This document shows positions 1-9,029 of a stretch of 35,605 nt of DNA, in pieces. The notes below the pieces were generated by a model. It ran no database searches. It saw nothing but the letters and a program-made list of their open reading frames with translations, and was not told where the DNA came from. Origin of the DNA: Schizophyllum amplum (taxonomy: Eukaryota; Basidiomycota; Agaricomycetes; Agaricales; Schizophyllaceae). Location: the NCBI GenBank assembly GCA_007026445.1, contig VDMD01000201.1, positions 1 through 35,605 of the forward strand, written 5' to 3'. How positions within the stretch are numbered: the stretch's first letter is position 1; each line of letters starts with the position of its first letter. A program made the position numbers and the translations under genes.

Positions 1-120
1 GCCGTCGACGATGCCCATGAGGTCCTCCTTGTTCAGGAGGTCCCCCATGCGTACGCTCCAGAGGGGCCAGTCATTGGGCCCATGGAGGAAGCCGCTCTGG
101 TCCGCCGTGTCCGAGGTCAT
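1..120 (-). CDS. Copia Gag, N-terminal 40 residues (runs off the left edge)
   Basis: The reverse strand opens with ATG at 120-118 and stays open for 40 codons to base 1. The peptide contains a DWPLWSVRMGDLL stretch followed by EDLMGIVDG. This is the usual start of Ty1/Copia Gag, where a tryptophan-rich motif is followed by a segment corresponding to W..v.G. Gag forms the particle that packages the element RNA. The ATG is 57 bases downstream of a primer binding site, which supports it as the true start. The rest of the element lies outside the window, so it cannot be said whether it is intact. It is a different Gag from the one at 613-1674. The assignment to Copia rests on the motif and on the half-tRNA PBS. 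Confidence 0.7.
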   Translation of the reverse strand, partial: MTSDTADQSGFLHGPNDWPLWSVRMGDLLNKEDLMGIVDG

Positions 121-176
121 GGCAAGAGCGGGAGAGTGAGTCGTATAGATGAGGTCTTGCTCAGCTAGGCGCTTGC

Positions 177-189
177 GGGGCTCATAACC
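177..189 (-). other. Primer binding site, initiator-tRNA-Met half-tRNA type
   Basis: On the minus strand this reads GGTTATGAGCCCC. It is the complement of the anticodon stem-loop of a fungal initiator tRNA-Met (GGGGCTCATAACC, with the CAT anticodon). Copia elements are known to prime reverse transcription from such an internal tRNA segment. The site lies between the LTR (from about 190) and the Gag start at 120. The same motif occurs at 1794-1806. Confidence 0.65.
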
Positions 190-380
190 TTTCACGAGCT
201 AAGGATGCGCAGGACGCGTAAGACCTCAGTCTTCCTGCAGTGAGGGTAAAGACTATATTCGTACCTAAGGATGCGCAGGACGCGTAAGACTAAGGTATTG
301 TTAGCTGAGGATAAAGTAAATGTAGCGTAAGACGCACCCTCAGTCTTCCTGCAGTGAGGGTAAAGACTGAGGGGCGGAAA

Positions 381-516
381 TATCAAGAGAAGAATGCACA
401 AACACTGACACAAACACGCAAGATGACGGTCGAAGACAAAGCTTAAGTGACAGGGGTGACATGTAACTAGATGTGACTATCCCAATCGGGCCGGTCCAAG
501 CACACCAACTCCAACA
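381..516 (-). repeat. 3' LTR of the gag-only element
   Basis: On the minus strand it begins TGTTGGAGTTGG and ends TCTTGATA. It is identical over 136 bp to the copy at 1807-1942 and is flanked outside by GGAAA. Confidence 0.9.
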
Positions 517-612
517 CTCCCACCTGTGCGCCAGACCGCAGGGAAACTCCCACCTAACCATGCAACTCCCACCTAATCCTGCAGCTCCCACCAAATCCTG
601 CAACTCCAGGGA
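517..612 (-). promoter_or_regulatory. Repeated polypurine-tract-like block GGTGGGAG (four copies)
   Basis: Between the Gag stop and the 3' LTR the minus strand carries four GGTGGGAG units about 20-35 bases apart. The last abuts the TGTTGG of the LTR, where a plus-strand priming polypurine tract is expected. The truncated sister copy at 2864-2959 has the same arrangement, so it is a family trait. Confidence 0.6.
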
Positions 613-1674
613 TCACGAGAACAGAGGGCTCACGCCATGAGCGTGCCCGGCACCGCGGGAGGAGGCCGAAGAGGACACGGGCGACGGGGCGCAGTACGGC
701 GAAGGCGAACGGTGACGGGGAGGGGAGGACTGACGATGAGGGATGACGTACGTGCCGTAAGCCTGGTGAACCTGGTAGGCCTGCTCCACCTCCGCATCCA
801 TCTCCGCCACCGATTGGGCCATGTTCGCATTGAGGTGGACCTTGTCCATGATCCTCTGCTTGATCGCCTCCGGCATCGAGAACATGCAGAAGGCAGCAAT
901 ATGACCGGGGTGCCCGCACCGATGACAGTCGCTGCTGTTGACGTCGCACCAGCGGTAGCCCTTGTCATCCATCCAGGATGCGCTGAGGTCCAATGTGCGA
1001 CCACCGGAGCGAGGCTCCGCATCCTTCCGCTGGGGACGCCCAGAGCGAGCGGCATTCGCGGCTAGGAGCCGCGAAGTATCCTCCTCTTCCGTCTTGACGA
1101 AGTCGTAGTTGAGCGCAGGGGACGAGGTGAGGGTGCCGATGGCGCTCGTGAGGGTGGGCTCGGTGGACTGGGAGAGGAGGGTGGTGCGGACGGTGAAGAA
1201 AGCCGGGTGGATGTTCATGAGGATGACGTCCAGGATCTCGGTGTCCGCAACGGAGATCCCCATGTCAGTGAGGACACGGGCCTTGTCCTGAACAGTGGTG
1301 ATGAACTGCTCGAGGGACTGGGTGGGGAAGTCATGAGAGCACTGGTAGAAAGCCTTGCGCGCTGCAACGCGTCTAGCCATGGTGGACTTCGTGTACTTCG
1401 CCTTCAGCGTTGCGTACATCTCCCAGCCTCCATACTTGTCCTTCACGACCGCCTCCACATCCCTCTCCAGCCTTGTAGCAAGAACAAAGCCGATGGCATT
1501 GTCTAGAGCGACATCGGCATCAGCCACCTTGGTGGTCTTGTCGCTGGTGACCCAGGTGGCGTTGATGCCGCGGCAGAACCTGACGATGTTCTCCTCGAAG
1601 GCGTACCAGTTCTCCTCCCCCCGGAGCTTCTCCTTGTCCATAAGACTGTTGACAGCATAGCTGGGGATCGACAT
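613..1674 (-). CDS. Gag protein of the gag-only retrotransposon
   Basis: This intact ORF of 353 aa starts at ATG 1674-1672 (MSIPSYAVN), about 120 bases after the PBS. The open frame continues upstream into the LTR, but this ATG is the first in a sensible leader position. The central part resembles Copia Gag (UBN2-type), with the ARKAFYQCSHD segment near residue 155. A CCHC zinc knuckle CHRCGHPGHIAAFC lies near residue 255, fitting C-x2-C-x4-H-x4-C, used for RNA packaging. The C-terminus is Ser/Pro rich and ends in LFS. No protease or other pol motif follows the stop. A clear homologue is at 2033-2863 and shares the knuckle, the HLNANM segment and the terminal LFS. Function as a particle protein is inferred from the family. 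Confidence 0.82.
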   Translation of the reverse strand: MSIPSYAVNSLMDKEKLRGEENWYAFEENIVRFCRGINATWVTSDKTTKVADADVALDNAIGFVLATRLERDVEAVVKDKYGGWEMYATLKAKYTKSTMARRVAARKAFYQCSHDFPTQSLEQFITTVQDKARVLTDMGISVADTEILDVILMNIHPAFFTVRTTLLSQSTEPTLTSAIGTLTSSPALNYDFVKTEEEDTSRLLAANAARSGRPQRKDAEPRSGGRTLDLSASWMDDKGYRWCDVNSSDCHRCGHPGHIAAFCMFSMPEAIKQRIMDKVHLNANMAQSVAEMDAEVEQAYQVHQAYGTYVIPHRQSSPPRHRSPSPYCAPSPVSSSASSRGAGHAHGVSPLFS

Positions 1675-1793
1675 AGTGGGTAGATGGTGCAGATAAGGGT
1701 GATCGATGGGGGCGAAAATTTTCAGAGGATGAAAAAGCGAGTTTTTGAGCGTCAAAAAGCGAGTTTGGGGGTTGGGGGATATGATTAGAGCGC

Positions 1794-1806
1794 GGGGCTC
1801 ATAACC
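1794..1806 (-). other. Primer binding site of the gag-only element
   Basis: The minus strand reads GGTTATGAGCCCC directly next to the LTR end TTGATA. It matches the complement of the initiator tRNA-Met anticodon arm and the PBS at 177-189 of the neighbouring Copia element. Sharing a primer is what is expected of a parasite using that lineage's reverse transcriptase. Confidence 0.7.
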
Positions 1807-1942
1807 TATCAAGAGAAGAATGCACAAACACTGACACAAACACGCAAGATGACGGTCGAAGACAAAGCTTAAGTGACAGGGGTGACATGTAACTAGATGT
1901 GACTATCCCAATCGGGCCGGTCCAAGCACACCAACTCCAACA
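1807..1942 (-). repeat. 5' LTR of the gag-only element
   Basis: This is identical to 381-516. The TSD GGAAA follows at 1943-1947. Confidence 0.9.
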
Positions 1943-2032
1943 GGAAAAGGGCGGAGCCCCTATAAAAGTAAGCGTTGGAATTGCCTAATCGGGAATTGTA
2001 AGGGTGCAAGGTACTTAGATGCACCGTGTGAC

Positions 2033-2863
2033 GTGACACGGTGCGTCGGGCTGAAGGCAGGCTCGTCCGCCTACCCACCACTTTTGACAAAGCCCACTCC
2101 CTGGAAGTGCATGCATGCTCGCAAGGCCTTCCAGCAGTGCCGCCATGACCCCTCTCACCCCATCGAGACGCACATCGCCAACGTCAAGGCGCAGAAGGCC
2201 ATCCTCACTGGCCTGGGCGTTACTGTCTCTGATGACGAGGTCATGGACGTCATCCTCATCAACCTGGATGACTCCTTCGATCAGATACGTATCAACATCC
2301 TCTCCCAGACCGCCCTCACCCTCGACACCGCCATTAACATGCTCACCTCGAACTCTGGCGCGGCATTCAGTGTCAAGCAGGAGGAGTTCATCCCTTCGCT
2401 TGCGGGAAATGCCGCTCGTGTTGGCCGCGGTCGCCAGGAGCAGGAGGGCCTGTCGGACGGGCGCCAGAATGACCACAGCACATTCTGGCTGGACGATAAG
2501 GGGTATCGCTGGTGCAACGTCAACAGCAGGGACTGTCACCGCTGTGGGCGTTCCGGGCATATCGCCGCCTTCTGCATGTTCGCCATGCCTGAGGCGATCA
2601 GGCAGAAGATCTCGGACAAGGTGCATCTCAATGCGAACATGGTCGCCTCGCTTGCAGAGCTTGACGCGGAGGTCGAGCAGGACTACCAGGTGGATCAGGC
2701 TTATGGCACGTATGTCGTTCCTGCTCGTCGGTCGTCCCCCTCCCCTCCTTCTTCACCGCGTCTTGCTTCCCCCGCCCCTTCGTCCTCGGCCACCGCTTCT
2801 GTCCGCCAGGGTCGTGCCCCTCGTTCCTCCAGGAATGCGCCGAAGATGATTCTCTTCTCGTGA
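2033..2863 (+). pseudogene. 5'-truncated Gag of a second gag-only element
   Basis: The reading frame of about 276 codons matches the Gag at 613-1674 from its middle to its end. It shares the ARKAF segment, the WLDDKGYRWC.VNS.DCHRCG segment with the CCHC knuckle, the HLNANM segment and a final LFS before the stop. The first 120 or so residues and the 5' LTR are missing. The first part of the frame (2033-2110) matches only weakly, so the true break is close to there. Downstream come four GGTGGGAG repeats and an LTR, with no pol. The gag-only structure therefore predates this copy and is not a deletion private to one locus. Confidence 0.72.
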
Positions 2864-2959
2864 TGGATATAGGAGGATGCACATTTGGTGGGAGTTACAG
2901 GATGAGGTGGGAGCTTGATTAGGTGGGAGTTCTTTTGCGGTCCGGCGCACAGGTGGGAG

Positions 2960-3100
2960 TGTTGGGATTGGTGTGCTTGGACCGGCCCAATGGGGAAGTC
3001 CGCCGGATTAGGTAGTCATTGTTCCCATTGTACTCTCTCGTCCTGAACCATCACCTTTTGTGTTCGTGTTTGTGTCTGTGCTCGCTTTCTTCACTCAATA
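2960..3100 (+). repeat. 3' LTR of the second gag-only element
   Basis: It begins TGTTGGGATTGGTG and ends CACTCAATA. It is nearly identical to the solo LTR at 8701-8840 on the opposite strand. GGTGGGAG immediately precedes it. Its right edge abuts an in-frame Copia integrase codon (AAG at 3102), so the element had inserted into that pol gene. Confidence 0.8.
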
Positions 3101-4819
3101 GAAGAGCGATACTTGGGCCGCTATTTGTGCGTTCAAGGCGGCTGCGGAGATCGAGACGGGCGAGCGATTGGAGGTGATGCGCTGCGACGCCGGTGGCGAG
3201 TACATCACCAAGGCGATGTTGGAGCAGGCGCGTCGTGAGGGGTGGCGACTCGAGTTCACTGAGCCAGATGAGCCGCATCAGAACGGCGTTGCAGAGCGAG
3301 CTAACTTGCTTCTAGCGAATGCGGCCAGCTCTATGCTGTGGGAAGCGAAGCTGCCGCCCTCGTTCTGGGCCCATGCCGTCTCTGCCTTCAACCACGTCGA
3401 TAACCGCGCCCCTACGTCCTCGCTACCGCCAGACAAGACGCCCTACATCGGCTGGAAGCGCAAGAAGCCGGATGTCTCGTACTTCCGCGTCTTTGGCTGC
3501 CTTCCCTACGTCCTGGTGAAGAAGTGACACCGGCGCGCGCTCGAGCCGCACTCGCAGAAGTGCATCTTCATCGGCTACCCGCCCGGCACCAAGGCCTGGC
3601 TCTTCTGGAACCCGGCGACCCAGAAGACGCTCATCTCCTCGCACGCAGTCTTTGACGAGCGCTACATGCCGGGGAACTCTACCAAGAGTATAAACTTGAT
3701 TACCGCGTCGCTCCTGGACAGAGGTGAGGGACCACCGGACTTTGGAGATGCCGCAGATCAAGGGGGTGATGGGGAATCGCCTCCTAATCGCGAGTCTGAC
3801 GATAGCGATGATGACGCTGTCTATGATCTGCCGCCTCCCCCATCCGGTCAGCCCGATCCTCCTGGTTCACAGTTGCAGACGCCACCACCTACCTCGCCCA
3901 TCCGTGTGCCTACCACGCCGCCTACCGCACCTGTACCCGAGCCGCAAGCGCCGCGTTCTGTACGCGTTGGGGGACCCAGCCTTCTGCTGCAGCGCGGTCG
4001 CCAGAAGGAGCAGCAGGAGAAGGCGCAGCGCCAGAAGGCCGTTCGCCGCCGTTCGCCGTCGCCCGAGGCACCGCCTAATCGGGGGGAGGTGCCGCACCGC
4101 CGACCGACCCGTTTGCAGGCCCATCGCGCCCAGTGCGCCAGAGCGCGCCATGCTTCAACATGAGCGAGCGCGCATTGCAGGAGCGCGCTATGCGGCCACC
4201 CGCACCACCACCGCCTAGCCGTTGGGCGAGCGGTCCACCCGTTGTGTCGCCCAACCGCTATGCGCCGCTTCAAGCGAGTATAGAGGAGATTGAAGAGTCG
4301 GAGGAGGAAAAGGAGCAGGAGATGGAGAAGGAGACGCCCCCCGTCGAGCATGACTCCGGGAGCGGCAGTGACGATGAACTGCTGTTGAAGGACGACACCG
4401 CCATGCCCGGGGAGCATGCCATGCAGGCCGGACTCGACTACGTCTTTGATGGAGTGCAGGAGGAGCAGTGGTCAGTCGAGCAGGGCCGGGATTACGCTTA
4501 CTCGTCCGTTGTCCCAGCAGATGCGCAGCAGCCCGAGCCGAGGACGTTTGCAGAGGCATTGCGCCGCCCCGACCGGTCGAAGTGGATTGACGCTGCGTTT
4601 GACGAGATGCAGGCGCTGATTGACAACGGCACATTCGAGCTCGTCCAGTTCCCGCCCGGTGCGCGCGCTATTGGCAGTCGGTGGGTATTCAAGGTCAAGC
4701 GCAAGGCTGATGGTTCTATCGAGCGCTACAAGGCGCGCTGTGTCGCTCAGGGCTTCTCGCAGCGCCCCGGCTTCGAGTACACCGAGACCTTCGCCCCTAC
4801 GCCCAAGTGGTCCGCCATC
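3101..4819 (+). pseudogene. Ty1/Copia pol remnant (integrase C-terminal half, linker, RT start)
   Basis: From 3102 the frame reads through the second half of an integrase core. It shows RCDAGGEY, then PHQNGVAERAN containing the catalytic glutamate, then SFWAHAV and VFGC, which are standard Copia integrase landmarks. An in-frame TGA at 3525-3527 interrupts it, and the same frame then continues (HSQKCIFIGY, a GKGY-like box). An acidic, Pro-rich linker follows. A frameshift near 4135-4160 moves to another frame that carries the first part of a Copia RT (RVT_2), with the W.DA...EM..L segment and RWVFKVKRKADG..ERYKAR. The RT stops abruptly at 4819 where an LTR begins, so the catalytic DD motif and RNase H are absent. 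Stop, frameshift and truncation make it non-functional. Confidence 0.85.
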
Positions 4820-5127
4820 TATCCGAGGTAGAACAGAGGAACAGATCACACTAGAGCGACAGCACACAAGTCAGAGATGAATAATAAGCTACAGAACGTG
4901 TAACTACGCACCTAGAGCGACAGCACACAAGTCAGAGATGAAGAGAGACTTGGATGCAGCCGCTCTAGGCAGACAGGCCGGGAAATGCCGATGACTAAGC
5001 GGAATATGTGGCGCACAGCGTAAGGCGTAGTGCGCGCATAAGTAGCGATAACGGCATGGGAAAAATCAGAGAAAATCGGAGAAAAATACCATAAGCACGA
5101 GAGCGTGCTAGAACACCAATCCCAACA
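4820..5127 (-). repeat. LTR of another Copia-like family (junction LTR)
   Basis: The minus strand begins TGTTGGGATTGGTG, like the gag-only LTRs for 14 bases, then diverges. It ends CCTCGGATA. It is 308 bp long with an internal repeat of about 30 bases (starting near 4850 and 4911). The flanks CCATC (4815-4819) and CTAGC (5128-5132) do not match. The left flank is Copia RT and the right flank is an unrelated gene. It is probably the scar of recombination between two LTRs. Confidence 0.6.
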
Positions 5128-6184
5128 CTAGCGGACCACCTGCGGCAGCATCATCGACACCCGCCTCTACCGGAGCGACACCGCTTATGGCACCCGCTTC
5201 GCCACCGGTGCCGACGGCTGCGCTGAGCGGTGCCGGACCTGCGCCCGCTGAGCCGGAACCTACCACCTGGCCGCTCCCTGCCTCGAAGCCCTCTACGTTC
5301 CCTGCTCCAATGCCTGCCGCTGTCTCTCCTGTCATACCGCCGTTGTCAGATGGCGTGAGCAAGCCATTGCTGGCCGCGTTGAAGCCGACGAACACTACTA
5401 GCGGCCCTCATGCTGCAACGTTGAACCATCCTACAACACGGATGCCGCTCGGCATGGATGAGCTCACCCTCGAGGAGATGGGGGAAGGCGATGCGGACCC
5501 TTATGCATATGAGGACAGGACGAGGACAAAGTGGGGCTCGATGCGCGTCCAATGGCAGCGAAGGATGATGCCGAGGGCGGGCCAATGGACGTTGATCAGC
5601 CTGTTGACTCTGAGGACATGCATGTGGACGCGCCTGTTGTCAAGCCCCTCCCGCGCTGGAAGAAGTCCACACCGCAGCCCTCACCATGGTTTGACGCCAA
5701 CTATCTCGCCCTCCACCGCCAGTTCATCGGCAACGAGTTCACGGAACTTGTGCTCGTATGGACCGAGCTGGAGTCCAAGCACGACTTCGAGACGGGCAAG
5801 GGCAAATCGGTGAAGGTTGCGGCACCGAAACCCGACATCCTTCAAGTGTGGATCGCAGCGGGACAGACACACTCAAAGAAGCAACCCGTTGTCTCTGACA
5901 TTGCGCAGTTCGCATCACAAGTTACTGCGTGGTGGGCTGCCATGCAGCCTGAGTGGCGTGTCATAGCCGCCGATGGCATTCCGGAGGAGGGGACCGTGGT
6001 TGCTGGGCGCTGGGGTCAGGCGCTCGAGGTGCACGGTCAGAACGGGATGCTCTCCGTTGTTGCTTGCCTTTACTGGTGAGCCACGGCGTTCCCGAGCCCT
6101 ATGGAAAAGGCTGCGGATCCGCTTTGGGGGTGTCTCATCAAGGATGTGACATGGGTCTGCTCTGAGATGGCGAAGGGGCTGTGA
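5128..6184 (+). pseudogene. Unknown Agaricomycete-type protein, broken
   Basis: The left part (5130 to about 5510) is Pro/Ala/Thr rich with no start codon of its own, because the LTR at 4820-5127 cuts it off. A frame change occurs near 5500-5530, either an indel or an unrecognised intron. The second part (from about 5531) is a conserved-looking domain with WFDANYLALHRQF, FTELVLVWTELE and a C-terminal NGMLSVVACLYW. A stop TGA sits at 6077-6079 right after that tryptophan. The same frame continues to a second stop at 6182-6184 through DVTWVCSEMAKGL, so the first stop looks like a mutated Trp codon. I recall similar endings (NG..SVV..L.W) from many hypothetical proteins of mushroom genomes, but no function can be given. 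Confidence 0.55.
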
Positions 6185-6639
6185 GATCAGGGAGGCGGAG
6201 GCTTAGAGCGTGCTGCTCGACACATGATTCACGCAGGACTTCGCAGCACATATTTTGGACTTTTCTTGGACTTCGTATGTAATGATTTCTTGTTGTACGG
6301 CCGCGCTGGTCTGAATGATTACTTACTCATATGTCGAGCACCTCGTAACGTAGCTAGATGCAATGTGCAGCACCCCAGGTTGTATCGTTTAGCGAAGTGC
6401 CCAGGCTCCACCCTGGGGAATTAAAGCCTTCTGCCTGGGTCTAGCCTGCCACAGGGTAGGCACCTCAAACTAGTGCTCTAGGGCAGTACAGGCTTCATCT
6501 CAAGCCAGAGTTACTAGGGCTATATGTGGATGATAGAACTGTGTTTATTGCTCAAATAACATATTCCATTGTTATCTAGCTACATGAGGGGTATAAAAAC
6601 AAAACATAGGTAGTAAAATACAGCTCGGTATATCCCGGG
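6185..6639. other. Intergenic, AT-richer stretch
   Basis: No convincing ORF is present. There is a small perfect hairpin CCCAGG/CCTGGG near 6400-6417 and a TATA-like GGTATAAAAAC near 6591. Nothing else is supportable. Confidence 0.4.
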
Positions 6640-7085
6640 GCAAGTCGGCACGCACGTGCCCCGCCCTCTTCGGCCCCGCTCGCGCCGCCGTCCTCGCCGC
6701 CGCCGCCGCTCCGTCCGTACTCGCCGCCGCTGTTGATGCGCCCGGCTGCTGTTGATGCGCCCACGCGCTCCCGCCCGCGTTGCCCGCGCCTCCCTCGCTC
6801 CCGCCCTCGCTCTTGCTCCCGCCCTCGCTCTCGCTCCCACCCGCGCTCCCGCCCCCGCTCCCGCTCCCGCCGGCTCCCGCTCGCGAACCGCACCGTCGGC
6901 ACTCGACAGGGCGGCGGGGTGCACGTCGGGCACAATCGAGCGTGCGCACCCTGCGCTGCTCGCTACTGCTCTCGCGCTACTCGCTTCCGCCTCGACCACC
7001 CTGCGCCGCTCGCTGTCTGACCCTGCCGCTGCTCCTGCCGGCTCCCGCTCGCAAACCGCACTGTCGCCGGACGTCAGGGTGCACG
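6640..7085. repeat. GC-rich CTCCCGC-type degenerate tandem repeat region
   Basis: The plus strand is built from short words such as GCTCCCGC and CGCCGCCGC. Within it, about 6868-7037 and 7038 onward are diverged direct copies of a roughly 170-bp unit (CCGGCTCCCGCTCGC...GTGCACGTCGG). The second copy is split by the element at 7094-8210 and resumes at 8211-8312. Long ORFs here are composition artefacts. Confidence 0.6.
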
Positions 7086-7093
7086 TCGGACGC

Positions 7094-8210
7094 TAGACCG
7101 GTAACCGGTCCCTCGTGACGCGCGGCTTGCCTCGTCAGAGGGACCGGTAAAATCCGTCAAATTTCTGGCGTGGACGGTTGATGTCGTCATAAACATCACG
7201 TGAAATTTCCATAAAAGGTCCACTTCCTAATCGAGGTTTAATCGGAAGCCGGTCCGGGAGCGTGAGATGACGTATCGCGTCAAGTCGTGTCTGTCGCGTC
7301 GCCTTTCGACTACATGGGACGTTGAACTGGACAACGACTACTGGCTACCACAATGACTAGCCACTGCGCCTATGGTGCAGCTCGTTTGGACATCACCACT
7401 GGCTACAGGCGGCCACCCCTGCCCCTCGCTCGTTGACTTTCACACCGCCACCCCTGCCGCGCACTATGTCGACATCGACATATATGATATTATTATTATA
7501 TGATACACGGACGTATGTCCTTCGTTATTTCCATCAGTTTCCGCCCCCGCTATACCCGCACCACGTACCCCTGCCGCGTCTAGCGCAATCTGAATGATTG
7601 CTGATTCTGAATGAGCTCCTTCATTGCGACGCCACATACACCCCTTCCCTTTTTGCATAAATCCGTGCTTGTGAAGTCTCTCCAGGTTCCTAAGCATATA
7701 CACACCGTATACACATACTTACACGGCTTGTCCGATATACATTAATCACCCACCATGGGAGTGATGGGCGGCCCTACTGAAGTATCGCCAGCGACGGTAA
7801 CGCGCGCGCGGCATGCAGCGACTAAAGATACAATTTCAGATTGAGAAACCAGCTAAAGCTGGACTAGGTCTAGTGCACCTCAGCGAGCGCGTCGCGGCGA
7901 GGGTGCACGGCAGTAGGTGCGTACAGGTTGGAACATTGGAGTTCTGGAGGCTTGTTGTACTTACGCGACGCGACTCGCGACCACCCAACAGCAGTCACCA
8001 GTGCCGATACACGTCATCTGTGTCACTGTTCTGCATCTCACGCTCGCGGACCGGCTTCCGATTAAACCTTGATTAGGAAGTGGACCTTTTATGGAAATTT
8101 CACGTGATGTCTATGACGACATCAACCGTCCACGCCAGAAATTTGACGGATTTTACCAGGCCCTCTGACGAGGAAAGCGCCGCGTCACGAGGGGCTGGTC
8201 ACCAGGCTAG
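7094..8210. mobile_element. Non-autonomous hAT-like element with about 170-bp terminal inverted repeats
   Basis: The arms at about 7094-7268 and 8034-8210 are inverted copies of each other. The termini are TAGACCGGTAACCGG on the left and the reverse complement CTAGCCTGGTGACC on the right. Both arms contain the ATTTCACGTGA and GGTCCACTTCCTAATC motifs. The 8-bp flanks TCGGACGC at 7086-7093 and 8211-8218 match exactly, as expected of hAT. The 750-bp centre has no convincing ORF, so it is non-autonomous. It sits within one copy of a GC-rich direct repeat. Confidence 0.75.
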
Positions 8211-8700
8211 TCGGACGCGATCGTGCGTGCGCGCTGTGCGCCCTGCGCTGCTCGCTACCGCTCCCGCGCTATTCGCTTTCGCCTCGACCACCCGCGCCGC
8301 TTGCTGCCCCACCCGCGCTGCTCGCCGTTCTCGCCGCTCCGCCTCCCGCGCTGCTACCGTTGTGCAGCTTTCCATCCTGCTCCCGTGCTCCTCGCCAGCC
8401 TGCTCCTCGGCGTGGAGAGCGCTGTCGGTCGCCGCCGTGGAGCCGATGCGTCATTCGCGTGCGCGCTTGGCGTGGTCTACGCACAGGCAGCCCGCCGTGA
8501 GGGGAGAGCGGTAGACGATGAAGGATGGGGGCGGCGAACGGCGGGGCCTGCGGTGGACGTGCCACGAGGATCGGCGCGGGATGTTTGAGGTTGGGTGGTG
8601 GAGAGCGAATAGTGGCGCTGAGCTTCATCCGTATGTGCGCTCGGGGAGTTGCACGTTGTGAGCAGTGGACGGTGGGGAATGTCAGGCGGCGGGTGCAGGC
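8211..8700. repeat. GC-rich region, partly a direct copy of 6937-7018
   Basis: Bases 8222-8312 repeat the CCCTGCGCTGCTCGCTAC segment seen at about 6950. It is the second half of the repeat unit broken by the hAT-like element. The rest is GC-rich without a supportable gene. Confidence 0.5.
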
Positions 8701-8840
8701 TATTGAGTGAAGAAAGCGGCACAGACACGAACACGGACACAAATGATGATGGTTCAGGACGAGAGAGTACAATGGGAACAATGACTACCTGATCCGGCGG
8801 ACTTCCCCATTGGGCCGGTCCAAGCACACCAATCCCAACA
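8701..8840 (-). repeat. Solo LTR of the gag-only retrotransposon family
   Basis: This 140-bp sequence is about 95% identical by eye to 2960-3100 in reverse orientation. The 5-bp target duplication CAGGC is perfect at 8696-8700 and 8841-8845, so the internal part was lost by LTR-LTR recombination. Confidence 0.85.
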
Positions 8841-8845
8841 CAGGC

Positions 8846-9029
8846 GACGGTGGGCGCGGGAGCTTGGAAGACGGCGCTGGGTGGCGAGGAATCCGGGCGA
8901 TGGCGTGTGGTCATTTGAAGTAGCCGCCGCTGGTCTTGAAGAGCACGCGGGCGCGCAGAGGTGCCGTTGTTCGAAAACGAACACGGCGCCTAAAGTTTTT
9001 CAGTTCATCACGTCGACTCATGCACCTTT
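8846..9029. other. Short intergenic spacer
   Basis: I see no feature between the solo LTR and the long inverted-repeat element. Confidence 0.4.

Larger units (their letters stand above)
381..1942 (-). mobile_element. Complete gag-only (TR-GAG-like) Copia LTR retrotransposon
   Basis: Two identical 136-bp LTRs (381-516 and 1807-1942) bound a 1562-bp element. The 5-bp target duplication GGAAA is perfect (376-380 and 1943-1947). Reading on the minus strand, the order is LTR, half-tRNA-Met PBS (1806-1794), Gag ORF, a block of GGTGGGAG repeats, LTR. There is no protease, integrase or RT coding space. Identical LTRs mean recent insertion. It must have used enzymes supplied by another element, probably a Copia sharing its PBS. 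Confidence 0.88.
190..2032 (-). repeat. Copia-type LTR with internal repeats, split by a gag-only element
   Basis: Sequence upstream of the PBS at 177-189 is the LTR of the partial left-edge Copia element. It carries a 24-base repeat (starting near 201 and 266) and a second repeat (near 226 and 341) that forms a 10-bp hairpin, CCTCAGTCTT pairing with AAGACTGAGG. The LTR is interrupted by the element at 381-1942 and resumes at 1948. The far (right) boundary is not resolved. It merges with a truncated gag fragment near 2033 and no TG..CA end could be fixed. Confidence 0.45.

Noticed and set aside
613..1065. Plus-strand and other-frame ORFs opposite the gag-only Gag
   Set aside because: They are antisense or shifted readings of a clear Gag gene with a zinc knuckle.
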